A stretch of 64,000 nucleotides of DNA from assembly GCA_030549495.1 (NCBI GenBank), contig JAUIRK010001031.1, positions 186,001 to 250,000 of the forward strand, read 5' to 3'. Origin of the DNA: Nectonema munidae (lineage: Eukaryota > Nematomorpha > Nectonematoida > Nectonematidae). Of the stretch, positions 1 to 10,858 are shown piece by piece. Position 1 is the first letter of the stretch. Every line of letters begins with the position of its first letter. Both the position numbers and the translations under genes were made by a program. The notes under the pieces were generated by a model. That model saw only the letters and a program-made list of their open reading frames with translations, was not told where the DNA came from and did no database searches.

Positions 1-236
1 CATTTAAGGCTATACTATTTGTAGTGCATTTTTAATTTACTACACATAAATGTGCTTTCTGGTTCAGAGCTTGGGCTATCACTAAAATAATAGTGTTTAG
101 GTTGAAAAGTTTGTTGAAATATGTTTTCCAACAAAAAGGACACATCATCTATCAAAAGTATCAAAATATTTTCTTTAATTATTTTCTCGAATACATTTTT
201 AAGTTATCTAAGATTGTTTAAAATGACAAAATTTTT
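1..236. other. A+T-rich flank, nothing recognised
   Basis: No coding frame, tRNA-like box or inverted repeat was seen. It leads directly into the first copy of the 93-bp direct repeat. Confidence 0.5.
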
Positions 237-469
237 GATAAATTTCACGATTATTCAGGTGAATAAATGTTTAACATAAATGTCTGTCGCATAATGAATG
301 TCGAATAAACTCAATGAGGATTAATGTGGGAGAATAGATAAATTTAACATTTATCTTAATTAAAGATTAGATAATAGATAAATTTCACGATTATTCAGGT
401 GAATAAATGTTTAACATAAATGTCTGTCGCATAATGAATGTCGAATAAACTCAATGAGGATTAATGTGG
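237..469. repeat. 93-bp perfect direct repeat, two copies
   Basis: Bases 237-329 and 377-469 are the same 93-bp sequence, starting GATAAATTTCACGATT and ending GGATTAATGTGG, with a 47-bp spacer. I see no difference between the copies, so the duplication is recent or has been homogenised. The second copy ends about 45 bp before a TATA-like box, so the pair could be a duplicated upstream control element. It could equally be a plain local duplication. Confidence 0.9.
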
Positions 470-470
470 T

Positions 471-641
471 GTTCGGTATGGGCAGGTCGTCATTAAAGGT
501 GGTTTGACCGAACGTATATAAAATAGTGAGCTTTCATTTTAGTCGCTTTTATCGGTACACTGGTTTTTCGCGGATTTAAAAATTCCATTTCATTTCTTCA
601 AATACTAACATTACTTGTGTCGCATTAATTTACTTGAACCT
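471..641 (+). promoter_or_regulatory. Candidate promoter with noncoding first exon
   Basis: A short inverted repeat (GTTCGGT at 471-477, ACCGAAC at 507-513) is followed by TATATAAAA at 515-523. About 25-30 bp downstream comes TTTTAGTCGC, a loose initiator. The roughly 100 bp after it hold no ATG frame of note and end at a good splice donor, CT/GTAAGTA, after base 641. Together this reads like a plus-strand core promoter and untranslated exon. No plus-strand host gene was found downstream in the window, so the host transcript is unknown, and a transposon promoter is possible. Confidence 0.3.
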
Positions 642-669
642 GTAAGTAGAACTGTAAACACAGCTGTAC

Positions 670-1301
670 TAGAGCCCGGGCTAACCAAAATGGGAGGGGG
701 GGGGGGGGGGGGGGCTCAAAGGGGCTGAAACTATACATTATTAAAATACACACTATAAAATTTTCCTTTCTAGAAGCAAATTCGATCAACATCGGAAACA
801 AGAGCTAAAGAAGGTCATAAAAGTAAGGTGATGAGGATTGAGGAGTTTAATCAACTATTATAAAACAAAAGTGAAAGAAGAAAATCATTTTATTAACAAT
901 ATAACATTTTTAGAGTAATAAAGGAATTTACATGTTAAACATTCAGCCTTCTTGACTTTTCGTTGAAATAGTTCAAAAACTCGAAAACTCTTTTAAGGGT
1001 CGAAAAACTTCTCTCACAGGATGCAGTGTTGATTCCTATTGTTAGAGCAGCTTGATACTCAAAAAATACTCGAGACAATTTTATAATATATTTATTGAAA
1101 CTACCAATGTACAAAGAAAAGACATCTTCACAAGCGCACTTTATCTGATGTAATTCATTTACAACTTATTTAAGTTTGAAAAATTGAGTGGAGAGGCTTG
1201 GAAAATTGAGTGGGGGTGAGGGGGTTCAGGTCCAAAATGGGGGGGGGGGGGGGGGGGGAAGGGGCTCAAGCCCCCAAAAAAAATAGGGTGCGCGGGCCCT
1301 G
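670..1301 (-). mobile_element. Internally deleted hAT transposon with 8-bp target duplication
   Basis: The element is flanked by the 8-bp direct repeat AGCTGTAC (662-669 and 1302-1309), the size typical of hAT insertions. Its ends are imperfect inverted repeats: TAGAGCCCGGGC on the left and, reading inward from the right, CAGGGCCCGCGC. Both ends carry long G runs (about 695-714 and 1238-1258). On the minus strand around 950-1150 one frame contains TASCERSFSTLKRV, the hallmark of the hAT C-terminal dimerisation domain, and then hits a stop. Most of the transposase is missing, so it could only have moved with help from a related element. Confidence 0.85.
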
Positions 1302-1498
1302 AGCTGTACCCATTAATAACAATGTAAATATGAATTAAATCTTTTTATTGATTATTTTTTTGAAAAATACTTTAACAAAAGAAAACCATAATATATTTAT
1401 TTTTAATCAATTAACGCATATGACAAAAAATCAACGATTGAATTCATTTGTGGAGATAGGATATTTAGTAAATTTGAAAATAAAAGACTCCCAAAAGA

Positions 1499-1672
1499 TG
1501 GGGGCATGAGTAAGGTTAGTTAGATACTGGGTTTTGATAACTCAAGGTCTTGGGTTCGATCCCACATCAAGCCTACTTTCCTCATAGTTCGATACAAGAG
1601 ACGCAATTGTGCCTTCTCGATGAAAACACCCCACGGTACCTTTACCTTGGTAAATTAGAGGAAAATTTATGC
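1499..1672 (+). mobile_element. tRNA-derived SINE, fullest copy
   Basis: The left end reads like a tRNA: an A-box-like TAGTTAGATACTGG near 1517 and a perfect B box GGTTCGATCCC at 1553-1563. A non-tRNA body follows, with a tail built on CCTTTACC. Related copies lie at 4,955-5,050, 13,150-13,275, 14,272-14,312 and 61,143-61,292, all minus strand. The tRNA-like part does not fold into a full cloverleaf by eye, so it is a SINE head rather than a tRNA gene. Pol III internal promotion is the known mode for this class. Confidence 0.8.
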
Positions 1673-2230
1673 TCTCTTACTATATATAACTATAAGCAAC
1701 AGAGTTCATTTGAAGAATGAAGACACAAAAGATGGACAGCGTTGACCAAAAAGTTTACCACAAAATCGTAAATCAAAATATTAACTTGGGTAATCATAAA
1801 TTAGTTACTTTTTTGAAGTTTGATGGAAGATATTCTTAAAGGTTAAAGCCTTCATCTAAAAAAAGAAAAATTCACTCTTCATTTGTATCTGTTTTATTTC
1901 AAGAAACTCAATTACTTATGTTTTTATATCAGTGCTTAGTGGAAAGCTCGCATTAAAAGTTTAAAAAATGTTGAAAAACAGCTTTAAGCAATCTTAAATT
2001 CCTTGATTTCCAGTTCTGATAAAATGAAACAAAAATATTTTTCCCAATATTATAAAGTTTAGAAATAAGAACCTGGAATAAAACTAGTCTTCGTTTTTAT
2101 TATTTCTTATTCATTTCATTTACGAAGGCTTAGGGTATTTATGGTTTAGGGCTCTTAAATACTAATAATTTAATGCTTGGATGAAATGTCGAGTGATTAA
2201 GTGTCGTATAATAAAGGGTCGAGTGATTAA
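1673..2230. other. A+T-rich spacer
   Basis: No gene, repeat boundary or transposon protein was recognised here. Confidence 0.45.
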
Positions 2231-2346
2231 CCCATTTAGTGCCAATGTTCCCAAAGGTTACGCAAGCGCCTTCACTAATCTCTTTTTAATTGTGTGTAAA
2301 ACAAGAATTGTCTGCCTTACCTTTGGGAACATTGGCACTAAATGGG
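2231..2346. mobile_element. piggyBac-type MITE, 116 bp, TTAA flanks
   Basis: The element begins CCCATTTAGTGCC and ends with the reverse complement of the same sequence. The arms match perfectly for about 28 bp (through the stretch reading AATGTTCCCAAAGGT), and a TTAA lies immediately outside each end (2227-2230 and 2347-2350). A TTAA target with ends starting CCC is the signature of piggyBac elements. It is too small to code for anything. The 105-codon open frame over it (2290-2607) is a by-product of the palindrome. Confidence 0.8.
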
Positions 2347-3019
2347 TTAAGTGATGAAATGTCATCTAACTCTTTATGTTGCACTGCTAACAAATCATCC
2401 CCTTCTTGTTCTTTGCTGCTCTCTTCATGGATGGGCCCATATAGAGTAAGGCAGACGTTGCTCGATCATTTTCATGTTTTTTTTATTCCGACATTTTACA
2501 GCTGTCAACATTTCCTAACCAGAAGAGACGAAATTGGAGTGGGAAGAAGAAGAGAGTTGCCCGTAAAAAGCGGTGTAAATAAGGTCTGCCAAAAGAGCAT
2601 CAAGTAAGGAAAATAAAAATATCCATTTTTGTCATTCATTTTTAACGGATTTAAAGCAGAGTAAGGAAACTTAATTGATTCGTTAACTATTAATGAGATT
2701 AATTTAACGCTGTTAGGGATGGGCAATGCGCCCCTGCTTTTCTTTGGTTTAAAAGATTTTTTACATATTAATTTAGTGTGATATATATTTCAAATAAGCT
2801 GAATCTAGTGGTGATGTTCATTTTTTATTAAAATCAATCAAACCTGTCAAAAATTGATTTAAATATGACTCATTATGCTCATTACATAATAAAAATTTTT
2901 TTACACACATTTACCAATTTTCATGTACTGAATCTAGTGGTGATGTTCATTTTTTATGAAAATCAGTCAAAACTGCCAAAAAATATATTTAAATATGACA
3001 GCTCATATAAAAGGTTGTT
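2347..3019. repeat. Spacer with a short dispersed duplication
   Basis: A segment starting TGAATCTAGTGGTGATGTTC occurs at about 2801 and again at about 2930 with the same downstream text (TTTTTTAT-AAAATCA-TCAAA-CTG-CAAAAA), giving two diverged direct copies about 130 bp apart. Nothing else was recognised. Confidence 0.6.
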
Positions 3020-3900
3020 TGACATGAGTTGCCATACTTATTGATTGAACATATGATTGAGAATATGATTCAACAAGGCTTGAAAGTAAATAAAAATAAA
3101 ACAAAGGTAATGATTTCCGGAAAAAGTAATGTTTGTAAAGATAACATTTGTGGAAAATAGCCAAGGGGTGTGTGTGGTAAGGGAGTTGCTTCAAGAATGT
3201 GATAAATATGTTCGTTCACAGATGTGGTAATATTCCGAGAAAATATTCCATGCAAATAGCTTTAGAAAGGGGTTTCAAATGCAGAAGTTGTATTCAGAAA
3301 CTATGCGAGGAAAGAAAGAACATTCTTGAAATCGAAAATAACAATTTTAAAATTGTAAAAACATTGGAGATACTGTTGAAGAGGATGGAACTTGTCAAAT
3401 TACATTGAGTAGAAGAATAAGAAGCGTTTGGATTAAATTCAATGAGATGTGTGGAATCTTGAAGGTAAATGATATACCAGAAAAGTTAAAAGGAAGAATT
3501 ATAAGTCATGTGTTAGACCGGTATTGTTGTATGCAAGTGAAACCTGGACTTTAAAAAAATTTGATGAAAACAGACTAGTAAACTGTGAAAATAGAATGCT
3601 TAAAGCTATTTCTGGTAATCGTTATACAAGTGAAATCAGATTAGATGTTGAAAACTTGGGAATGGTTATTTGTAGGAATCGACTAAGATGGAAGAGTCAC
3701 TTGGAAAGGAAGAATGAAGAATGGGTAAAGAAAGTGATGTACCTTGTAGTTGAAGGAAAAACTAAACGTGTGAGGCCAAACACCACATGGAATTATGTGG
3801 CTGAAAGTGATTTTGAACTACAATATTATTAATATTGAAAAGGTTAAAGATAGAGAAACATGGAAAAAAGAATTGAAAAATAAAATACGATGAAAAATCA
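3020..3900 (+). mobile_element. 5'-truncated LINE remnant (RTE-like)
   Basis: Plus-strand frames read GLKVNKNKTKVMISGKSN (end of the RT palm), then a cysteine-rich stretch GVCGKGVASR, then at 3524-3832 a 102-codon frame starting LYASETWTLKKFDENRL and containing NRLRWKSHLER. This order (RT, Cys-rich segment, then Y.SE.W and RLRW.GH.ER motifs) is the C-terminal half of an RTE-like LINE ORF2. The reading frame changes several times and has stops, so it is dead. The same family recurs in better shape at 35.4-36.4 kb. Confidence 0.75.
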
Positions 3901-4124
3901 AGATATAATTCATGTGTCAAGAGGAAGAAGACGCCGAAAATTAAAATTTTTAATGAAATACTTATAAAAAATTTCCCACCTTTCAGGGGGGTGGTAAAAA
4001 AAAAAAAAAAAAAAAAACATCAAAATAAATTCTACTTCCAATATTTCCCTGCTAATTATTTTTTAATTTATTTAATAAATTAACTTTTGGTGTATAATTC
4101 ACTCAAAATATTTTATTTGTCAGT

Positions 4125-5905
4125 AAATTAGGTATCCCGAATGGTAGTCTCTAATGTCATTTCTTCTATACTTTATACACTATGTAATTTTGCTACTCAT
4201 TCTATGATGACCCTTTCTTGGTAACTCTTCTTTCATCAGAAATTTATTTTCTGCAATCTGTGTTGGAAAAAAACATTTAGTGATTTATTTTGAACATATT
4301 TTACCTGCTCTCAAAGCATTCTATTTAAAGAATCTTCTTGATGATCTTAGGCTTTTTTTTTATCAGTATCGTGTATTTTATTATCAGGTGATATGAAGAG
4401 ATATTCAGCCTGAATACTTGTCAACCAATTCCAGTTCGAAAATTTTTTTCTGATAAAATCATTCGTGATGTTCATTGTTCAATTACAAAAATTTGTTCAC
4501 CTTCTTCATCTAAAAGACTCTCGCTTTCACGCAAAAAAAAGATAGACAAATTCAATTTAAATACAAAATTATCTTGATAGTGATTAAATATTCACATATT
4601 GGCATCTGTGACAGAACTTTTAAAAAATTTCAGATTCCCTACCCATCTTAGTGAAATGATAATTGTAATCTAAGCTGATAAGCTTTAGGCTTAAAGATTT
4701 TTCATTTACAAAAGTGGAATTTCTTTTTGACGATCAAAATCTTTATGCACCCAATATTAGATCATTACACCACTTCCTAGTTCATTGGAACATGGTAGAT
4801 CTTCCATTTAGTCAAGATACATACTTCTTTTTTAAAATTATTTCTTTTCATCACACGTTCTCTTTTTGTTTTTCTTTCTTTAAAATAAATATTTCATACT
4901 CAACATGATTGAACAAACTATTATAAGTCAGAATATATTAAATAAAATTATATTTATAGGTAAAGGTAAAGGTACCCCGGGGTGTTTTCATCGAGAAGGC
5001 ACAATTGCGCCGCTTGTATCGAACTATGAGGAAAGCAGGCTTTCCTTTTTAATTATATTACAAAACCAATATATAACAATTTTTTGAAAAAATTTTACAA
5101 AATGTTTTTTTATGAAAAAACTGATTTTCAGGCATACGTCACTAATTTAATTAACACTTTTAAATATTTTTAACCGTATTATACAAAATGGAGTATAGAA
5201 ATAAAATAAGCATAGTCAATTTAGTATAAAAACAATATTTTATTTAAAATTTGAAAATATTTTTGGATAGTTTTTATATGTAAACCACAAATTTGATAGA
5301 AGTTTTCAGATATTTTCAAACTCTAAATGCAAAAACTGGGCCCAAAAATAAAAACAGAATCGAATAAAAAGAGATATTTTATTTAAATTTCAAAAATATT
5401 TCTGTAGGCATCAGAAGTGCACATTTGATTGACATTTGCAGATATTTTTAAATATAAAATGCGAAAAATCAATCCAGAAATGAAGCCTGAATGATCAATT
5501 TTTTATAAAACATAAAGCTAGAAGTAAACCGCAAATTTGATTGACACTTAAGTATTTTCGCAACCTATATGCAAAAACTCAGAAATGAAACCAGCATAGC
5601 CGAATTAGTTTAAAAACACATTTTATGTAAAATTTAAAGAAATGTTAGATATATTTCTCATCAATCAAAATTTTGAATAAAATTTTCTAAAAAGTAGCCT
5701 GTTAAAAATGTCAATTTTTGATATTGATTGACAGTTTTTGACATGAGAGGGTCATTAAACTACCATGAAAATCGTATCAAAAGATGCAGCTAGCGAACTT
5801 AAGAGAAGTCATGAAATTTGAAGGGCTATGGTTCAGCCAGTTTTGTACAATAACTTTTTTAGTTGAGGGGTATGGGCATTTTACGCCTCCCCCATCACTA
5901 ATAGG
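4125..5905 (+). repeat. Composite repeat, copy i: left module, 4 tandem units, right module
   Basis: The left module (about 4125-4945) matches 33,840-34,255 and 47,110-47,570. A core of about four diverged units of roughly 145 bp (5100-5650) follows; each carries the marker CAGAAATGAAACC or a variant. The right module (5650-5905) contains ACCATGAAAATCGTATCAAA and ends near CACTAATAGGG. The same order occurs in copies iii and iv (plus) and, without a clear left module, in copy ii (minus). No protein is encoded. Central ~150-bp tandem units between fixed flanks are known in nonautonomous Helentrons (HINE) and in 'pearl' elements; membership there is inference. Confidence 0.75.
4955..5050 (-). 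mobile_element. SINE fragment inserted in composite repeat
   Basis: This holds the 3' part of the SINE seen at 1499-1672, in reverse, without its tRNA-like head. It is flanked by the 9-bp direct repeat AATTATATT (4946-4954 and 5051-5059), consistent with a 5'-truncated SINE insertion into the left module of the composite repeat. Confidence 0.75.
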
Positions 5906-7689
5906 GTTAAAAGTTAAAAAGTTAACAAATATTTTACCTTCGTTAATTATTATTAACAGATGAACGCTTTTGTGCCCGGCTCTGGAAGACACAAGGCATT
6001 TAAACGAGAATAAAAGATAAAGTGATTATGGAACATTCATGAGATGTTTTACCTCTAGAATGCTTATTCCATATAAATGAAAGATTATTTCAGTTTTTGA
6101 GAGACAAAGAAGACTCAACTTTAGAATCAGATCAGTAAATATAGAGGATCTTTTTAATAGGATTAAATTATGAAAAAAAAATTTGAACAAAAAGAAACTT
6201 TAAATTTCCTGATCTTCGCCCTTCTTTCATTTCTCGTAGAATAATTGAAGTTGTGTACTTTTCAATAGCAAAATAAAATGGAATACCCAATGATCAAGTT
6301 AGTTTTTATTAGCTTTGACTTTAGCTTCTTATAGTCAGGAAACTTTCACGCACTTTAAAAAAATTATTTTTCAGGGCACAAAAACGTATGCATCATGCAA
6401 GATGGAGGATAATAGAAGCTCGTGGATATGGTTTTAAACGATTTAGTTTTGATCAAAATGATATTTTAAGCAAATATCTTTATTTATTATAAACATCTAT
6501 GCTCCATTTTATTTCATCATATATACGAAGCCAAAGCTTTTTGAAGGTACTAATGATGGTTTAATTCTGTGAGATTATTGAAATTTTGCGATATATATAT
6601 ATACAAGTTTATTGAGGAAAACTTTCACTAGGCATGCACAAACGTGGCTTAAACGCCGTAGTCTCAAAAAGTGTTTTTTCAAAAATCCCAATTTTGTATT
6701 TGCAGAAACTGCTAAGATAAAAACTCCTGATGAAAACCCAAGAGCCCTCTACTTGAATCAAAGGAAAGCTTCAAAGCACTTTTAACTTCTCAAAGAAGTG
6801 TGTCTTAAATTGGGATCATCAGAAGACTAGAGACCGTTGAAAAATCACGAGCAGCGTGTTGTTGGGTGTTTAATAAATGCTCCCACACTTGCCATTTTGA
6901 ATGGAAGAATAAAAAACAGCAATAATGACAAAGATGAAACAATCCAAGGAATCATGGATTAAATGCTCAAAATCCTTACTAACGCGGTTAAAATAAAATT
7001 AAGGAATTTAAATAACTATAATTGCAATAATATGGCTTTAAATCTTTGATTTTTTGTTATATGTAGGTCAATTAAAAATACATATATTATGTTTTAAATT
7101 GTTTAAATTTTTTCAACAAAATTTTAAGAGTTGCAAAGTCAGAAAGTAAAACTTTAGACTCCAAGTACTTACAAAAACCCGGCTCCAATCTACATAAGTC
7201 CGATTCCAACTCCAAATATTCAGCAAAGTTTGACTCTCTTTGTATAATATGGAATAGAGCGAAGAAACACTATTTTCATTAGATTTAAATCATGAAAAAG
7301 CATTTAATATTTATATAGAATATAGTTGAGAGAATAGGTGTGTACTGATCACACAGACGATGTCAAAAAAATAATTCAAGCCCTTTGCTTGAAACTCGAA
7401 AGTTAGCATTAAAAAGATTTGATTTATATTTATATCGTCATTACAAGCAAACGTAAGTTTTATACTTTTAAAAATTAGAGAAAAGATGCCAATCGTTCGC
7501 AGGGCGAACAATTTTTGACCTAAACACTTTTGAATTTTTGCCTTTTGAAATATTGACTTTTAAACGTAAAAACTTGAAATTTTTTACCTAAAATTTTTTT
7601 TGAAAATATCCCAATTTATATATCATCAGAAACAATATTTTTTTATTGCATACTAATTGCTGAATATATTAGCACTAAAGAATAAAAAA
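5906..7689. other. Unassigned A+T-rich stretch
   Basis: No host exon was found. A sequence CTAGGCATGCACAAACG at 6628 resembles hAT-type ends, and ACTTTCA precedes it, but I could not pair it with a matching right end. The stretch at 6,700-6,950 is less A-rich than its surroundings and may be older transposon sequence, but no protein motif is visible. Confidence 0.4.
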
Positions 7690-9030
7690 TAAACGTTCAA
7701 ACATTTGAATTGAAATAAAACAACATATACTTAATGATATTTTTTGGATCGAAGTTTCAATCTTTACATAAAAGTTTGTTTAACATTAAAAATGAACGTT
7801 CAACTGAAGTAGTTGTAGATGGACATTTGTGTAAAAGTAAGAATTCACTGCGTGAAATAAGACAGTTTTCTAAACGCATGATTTTTGGAATATCACTTTT
7901 TTCAAATCTTTTCTTCAAATATTTGTTAATTCCACAAACGTCATGTTCAAAACTTAATACTTGTAAGATTTTTTAAGCGTCTTGAATTGAAAAATACGAT
8001 GTTTGTGATTTCTCAACGATATGAGCTAGTTTCAAATAGTTTTGTTCAATTATAAAAAGCTTTTTAGTCAAATTCACATTAATGACACTATTTTTGGCCC
8101 TTTGAACCAGAATACCGCCATCACTCTTCAAATTGTTAACAATTTTTCGGACTTGACACAGGTTCTTTGCGTAGTAAGATGCTGCTTTTAGCCAGGTCGC
8201 CCAACGCGTAACGACAGGACAAAGTGGAAATCCTATCGACTTAAAAAGATTTCTCCTTTTTTTATTTTTGATTGTAGCAGCTTTTATTGAAGATATTAAA
8301 TCGTCAACTTCAGAAAAATAGGCCCTGACTTTCATGCTACAGTTGTGTAGCAAGTGACAGAAACAAGTGACATGAAAAAGTCTCTCATAATTATTTTTCA
8401 GATCATTTGCGCAGCTCATATTGTAAGAGGCCGCATCAGTCAAAAGCAAAACAAAATTTTTATTATCTACTTCAAAATCCTCTAAAAAATTTTCAATGAT
8501 TCCCTTCAATAACTTACTATTCAAGCTTTCATCGATAGCTTCACAGTTTATCAAAAAGGCTTTTTCAGGTTGATCAATTGACCCAATTAATGTATTAATA
8601 AAAAATTGTGTACTTACCTGGCTTTCATCAATTATCATAAAAATCGGTTTGTTTGTCAAATGTGCTTTCAAATCGTTAAGTTTTTCTTCAGCAAGTTTAT
8701 TTAAAACTAATCTGCTTGCTGATACTGAAGGTAAATTATACCTATACTTTCAAAAAAAGCGCGCATAGATGGATGCGAGAGTTTGTGAAGAGGAATATTG
8801 GATTCCAAAAACGAAACAATCTATCTCAAAAAAAATGTTTTGTATAGGTTTTGTAAAATTTTTAATGGAGGAACTACTGAAAATTAAGACCAACAAGTTC
8901 TGATGTTTTTGGCTAGCTCAGTGACTTTCTACAAAAAACGCTTTTTCATGTTTAACATTCACTTTGCATAATTTGCAAAACAAATTTTTGTTCAAGATTT
9001 CAAATTCATTGGAATATTTAGAAACAAACG
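7690..9030 (-). pseudogene. hAT transposase pseudogene with BED finger and DUF659-like core
   Basis: Minus strand. From 9030 downward, broken frames resemble a CGGBP1-like BED finger (CFANYAK-type Cys pair, then HxxSxKH). The best frame, 7973-8671 (232 codons), contains IIDES, LLTDAASYN, CFCHLLHN and TRWATWL, typical of the hAT catalytic core (DUF659-like). In the same frame past its stop it continues to STTTSVERSF, the C-terminal dimerisation segment, then IIKYM. I see in-frame stops near 7973 and 7758 and at least one frameshift near 8750. The sequence CCCTAG at 9814-9819 resembles a hAT end (inward CTAGGGATGTATCGG). It is a dead autonomous-type copy. Confidence 0.85.
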
Positions 9031-10817
9031 TTTTAATTTCCAAGTGTGTTTTGCAATTTTAGGATACTTCGAATAGAAAAGGTTGCTATTTGTTTAATCT
9101 AAAGTAAAATATAAGTTTTATTGCATATAGTTTTAAATAAAATAATTTTATTGAGATCAAGAGAAAATATGCATAAAATAGTTCAGATTCTGAAGAATGT
9201 CCATGCAAAAATAAAATTACAGAAAAAATGAAATAAAGTGTATATTAATCCTTTATATATCACATGTTAAATTTTAATTCAATTTATAAATAAACTTGGA
9301 AGTTATTAGTCTTTAATTTATATGCGTATTTTCCCAGGCCATTCTTATTATGTGTCTTACTTGTTGTGCTAAACAAAACTTGAAAAAAATTGAAAATAAA
9401 CATTTTATTTGATAAATATATAACCTCAACATAATAAATTTTTTTTAAATAAGTTCACAAAATTTAGATTTTTTTTCAAAAATTAAGGTATGACATTTTT
9501 GATTTTGTCAACTTTTTTTTTGACTTTTAAAATTTTTTTTTGACCTAACAACACTTTTTTTTTGGACTTTATTGGCCTAATAAAAATCATTTTCAGAAAG
9601 CCAAAGAGGTGCTAAAATTAATAAACATACTCAGATCCAATTTTAAGCAAAAACAAATATTTTTTTGACTTTTGTTTGCCCTACTTATCATAAAGACGTA
9701 TTTATCATAAAAATTTTGGATAAAGTAAAAATCGAAAAATTTTTTTGCAAGGATGTTAAGAGAATGTAAAAATTTTTGCGAATAAATTCCGCTACTGCAA
9801 ATATCCGATACATCCCTAGTTTTTACTATGTGTACTTATAGATGCAAATAAATTGATGCCTTTGTTACAGAATCATATTTTTTTCTTCAAAATTTGAGAT
9901 CTATAGCTGATTGATCGAACTGTAGTGAATGGGATGAATTTATAAAGTTCGTGATAGCTATAAATCAAACTTAAGAAACAAAAGAGGTTGTAAAAATCTA
10001 TAAATCTTCAAATTATTTGTCTTCACGATCGTGTAAAAAATGATTAGGAGTTATAATCCAAAGCGCTATACAAATGATTAGAGATAAAATAGAAAGGAGA
10101 AGGTACTCAATCCTGTTGGATCAGTTTAAAAATAATAACTGAAATGAAGAATTATCACTTTATTTTCAATATCTTAATGAATCCATCATACATCAGCGGT
10201 TTTTCCTCGTTGATCTAGAATTCTAGAAGATAGTGATGCTATCACAATCACAAACAAGGTAATTCAACTTAATGAAATCCCTGAAGTTATGGTGGAATTA
10301 AGAGGATCAGGCAATAATGGTGGTATGTACATTGTACACTGGACAAAATTCTATAAAAAAATTAAGCTACACACCCTCCTATAAATTTTAAAGATTCGTG
10401 CGCTTGGTTTTTTATTTTATAATAAAAAATAAAACTATGGTTATAAAAGTTTTTAAACGGGTAGGAAAAAGACAACATGAACAACATAATAAAGGGTCAT
10501 TAAAGAAATTTCATCAAGCGCAAAGCCTTTATTATACCTTTTCCCAAATTAAATAAATTTTTCCAAATCTAAATCAAATTTTCTCTATACAAATTTAGTT
10601 TTTTCAAAATAAAAATTTTTATTAACAATATTATCTTATATTTAGTTAAACAATGGGTGTAGTTCTATTTTAAATAGAGTTTGAAAGAAAACCCTAAAAA
10701 ACTGTGAAGAAAACATTGTTACTACTTCAATGAATAATAATTTTCAACAAATAAAAGTGTAAAAATATACTAGTTTCATAAAAAAGAAAAAAGGCATAAA
10801 ATTGCATTGTTTTAAAA
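9031..10817. other. Unassigned A+T-rich stretch, includes right flank of the hAT
   Basis: The part up to 9819 is probably the noncoding 5' end of the preceding hAT. It has T-rich repeats of the form TTTTTTTGAC at 9,470-9,560. From 9820 to 10,817 no gene or repeat was recognised. Confidence 0.4.
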
Positions 10818-10823
10818 TTTATT
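10818..10823 (-). terminator. Candidate poly(A) signal AATAAA
   Basis: AATAAA on the minus strand lies about 36 bases after the stop codon of the 447-residue reading frame. The region is very A+T-rich, so such a hexamer is weak evidence alone. Confidence 0.45.
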
Positions 10824-10858
10824 AAATAAAAAATTATAAATTAATAAATAAACAAAAA

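Noticed and set aside
1499-1572. Possible tRNA gene
   Set aside because: Good B box, but no full cloverleaf, and the same head recurs joined to a shared non-tRNA body, so it is a SINE.
2290-2607. 105-codon plus-strand open frame
   Set aside because: It starts inside the palindromic TTAA-type MITE and shows no protein features.
5777-5992. Minus-strand frame similar to the plus-strand frame at 29,008-29,202
   Set aside because: The resemblance comes from the shared right module of the composite repeat in opposite orientation; frames are not kept in copies iii and iv.
6628-9819. CTAGGCATGCACAAACG and CTAGGGATGTATCGG as the two ends of the hAT whose transposase is at 7.7-9.0 kb
   Set aside because: Only about 10 of 17 bases agree and the flanking 8-mers differ; only the right end is kept as plausible.
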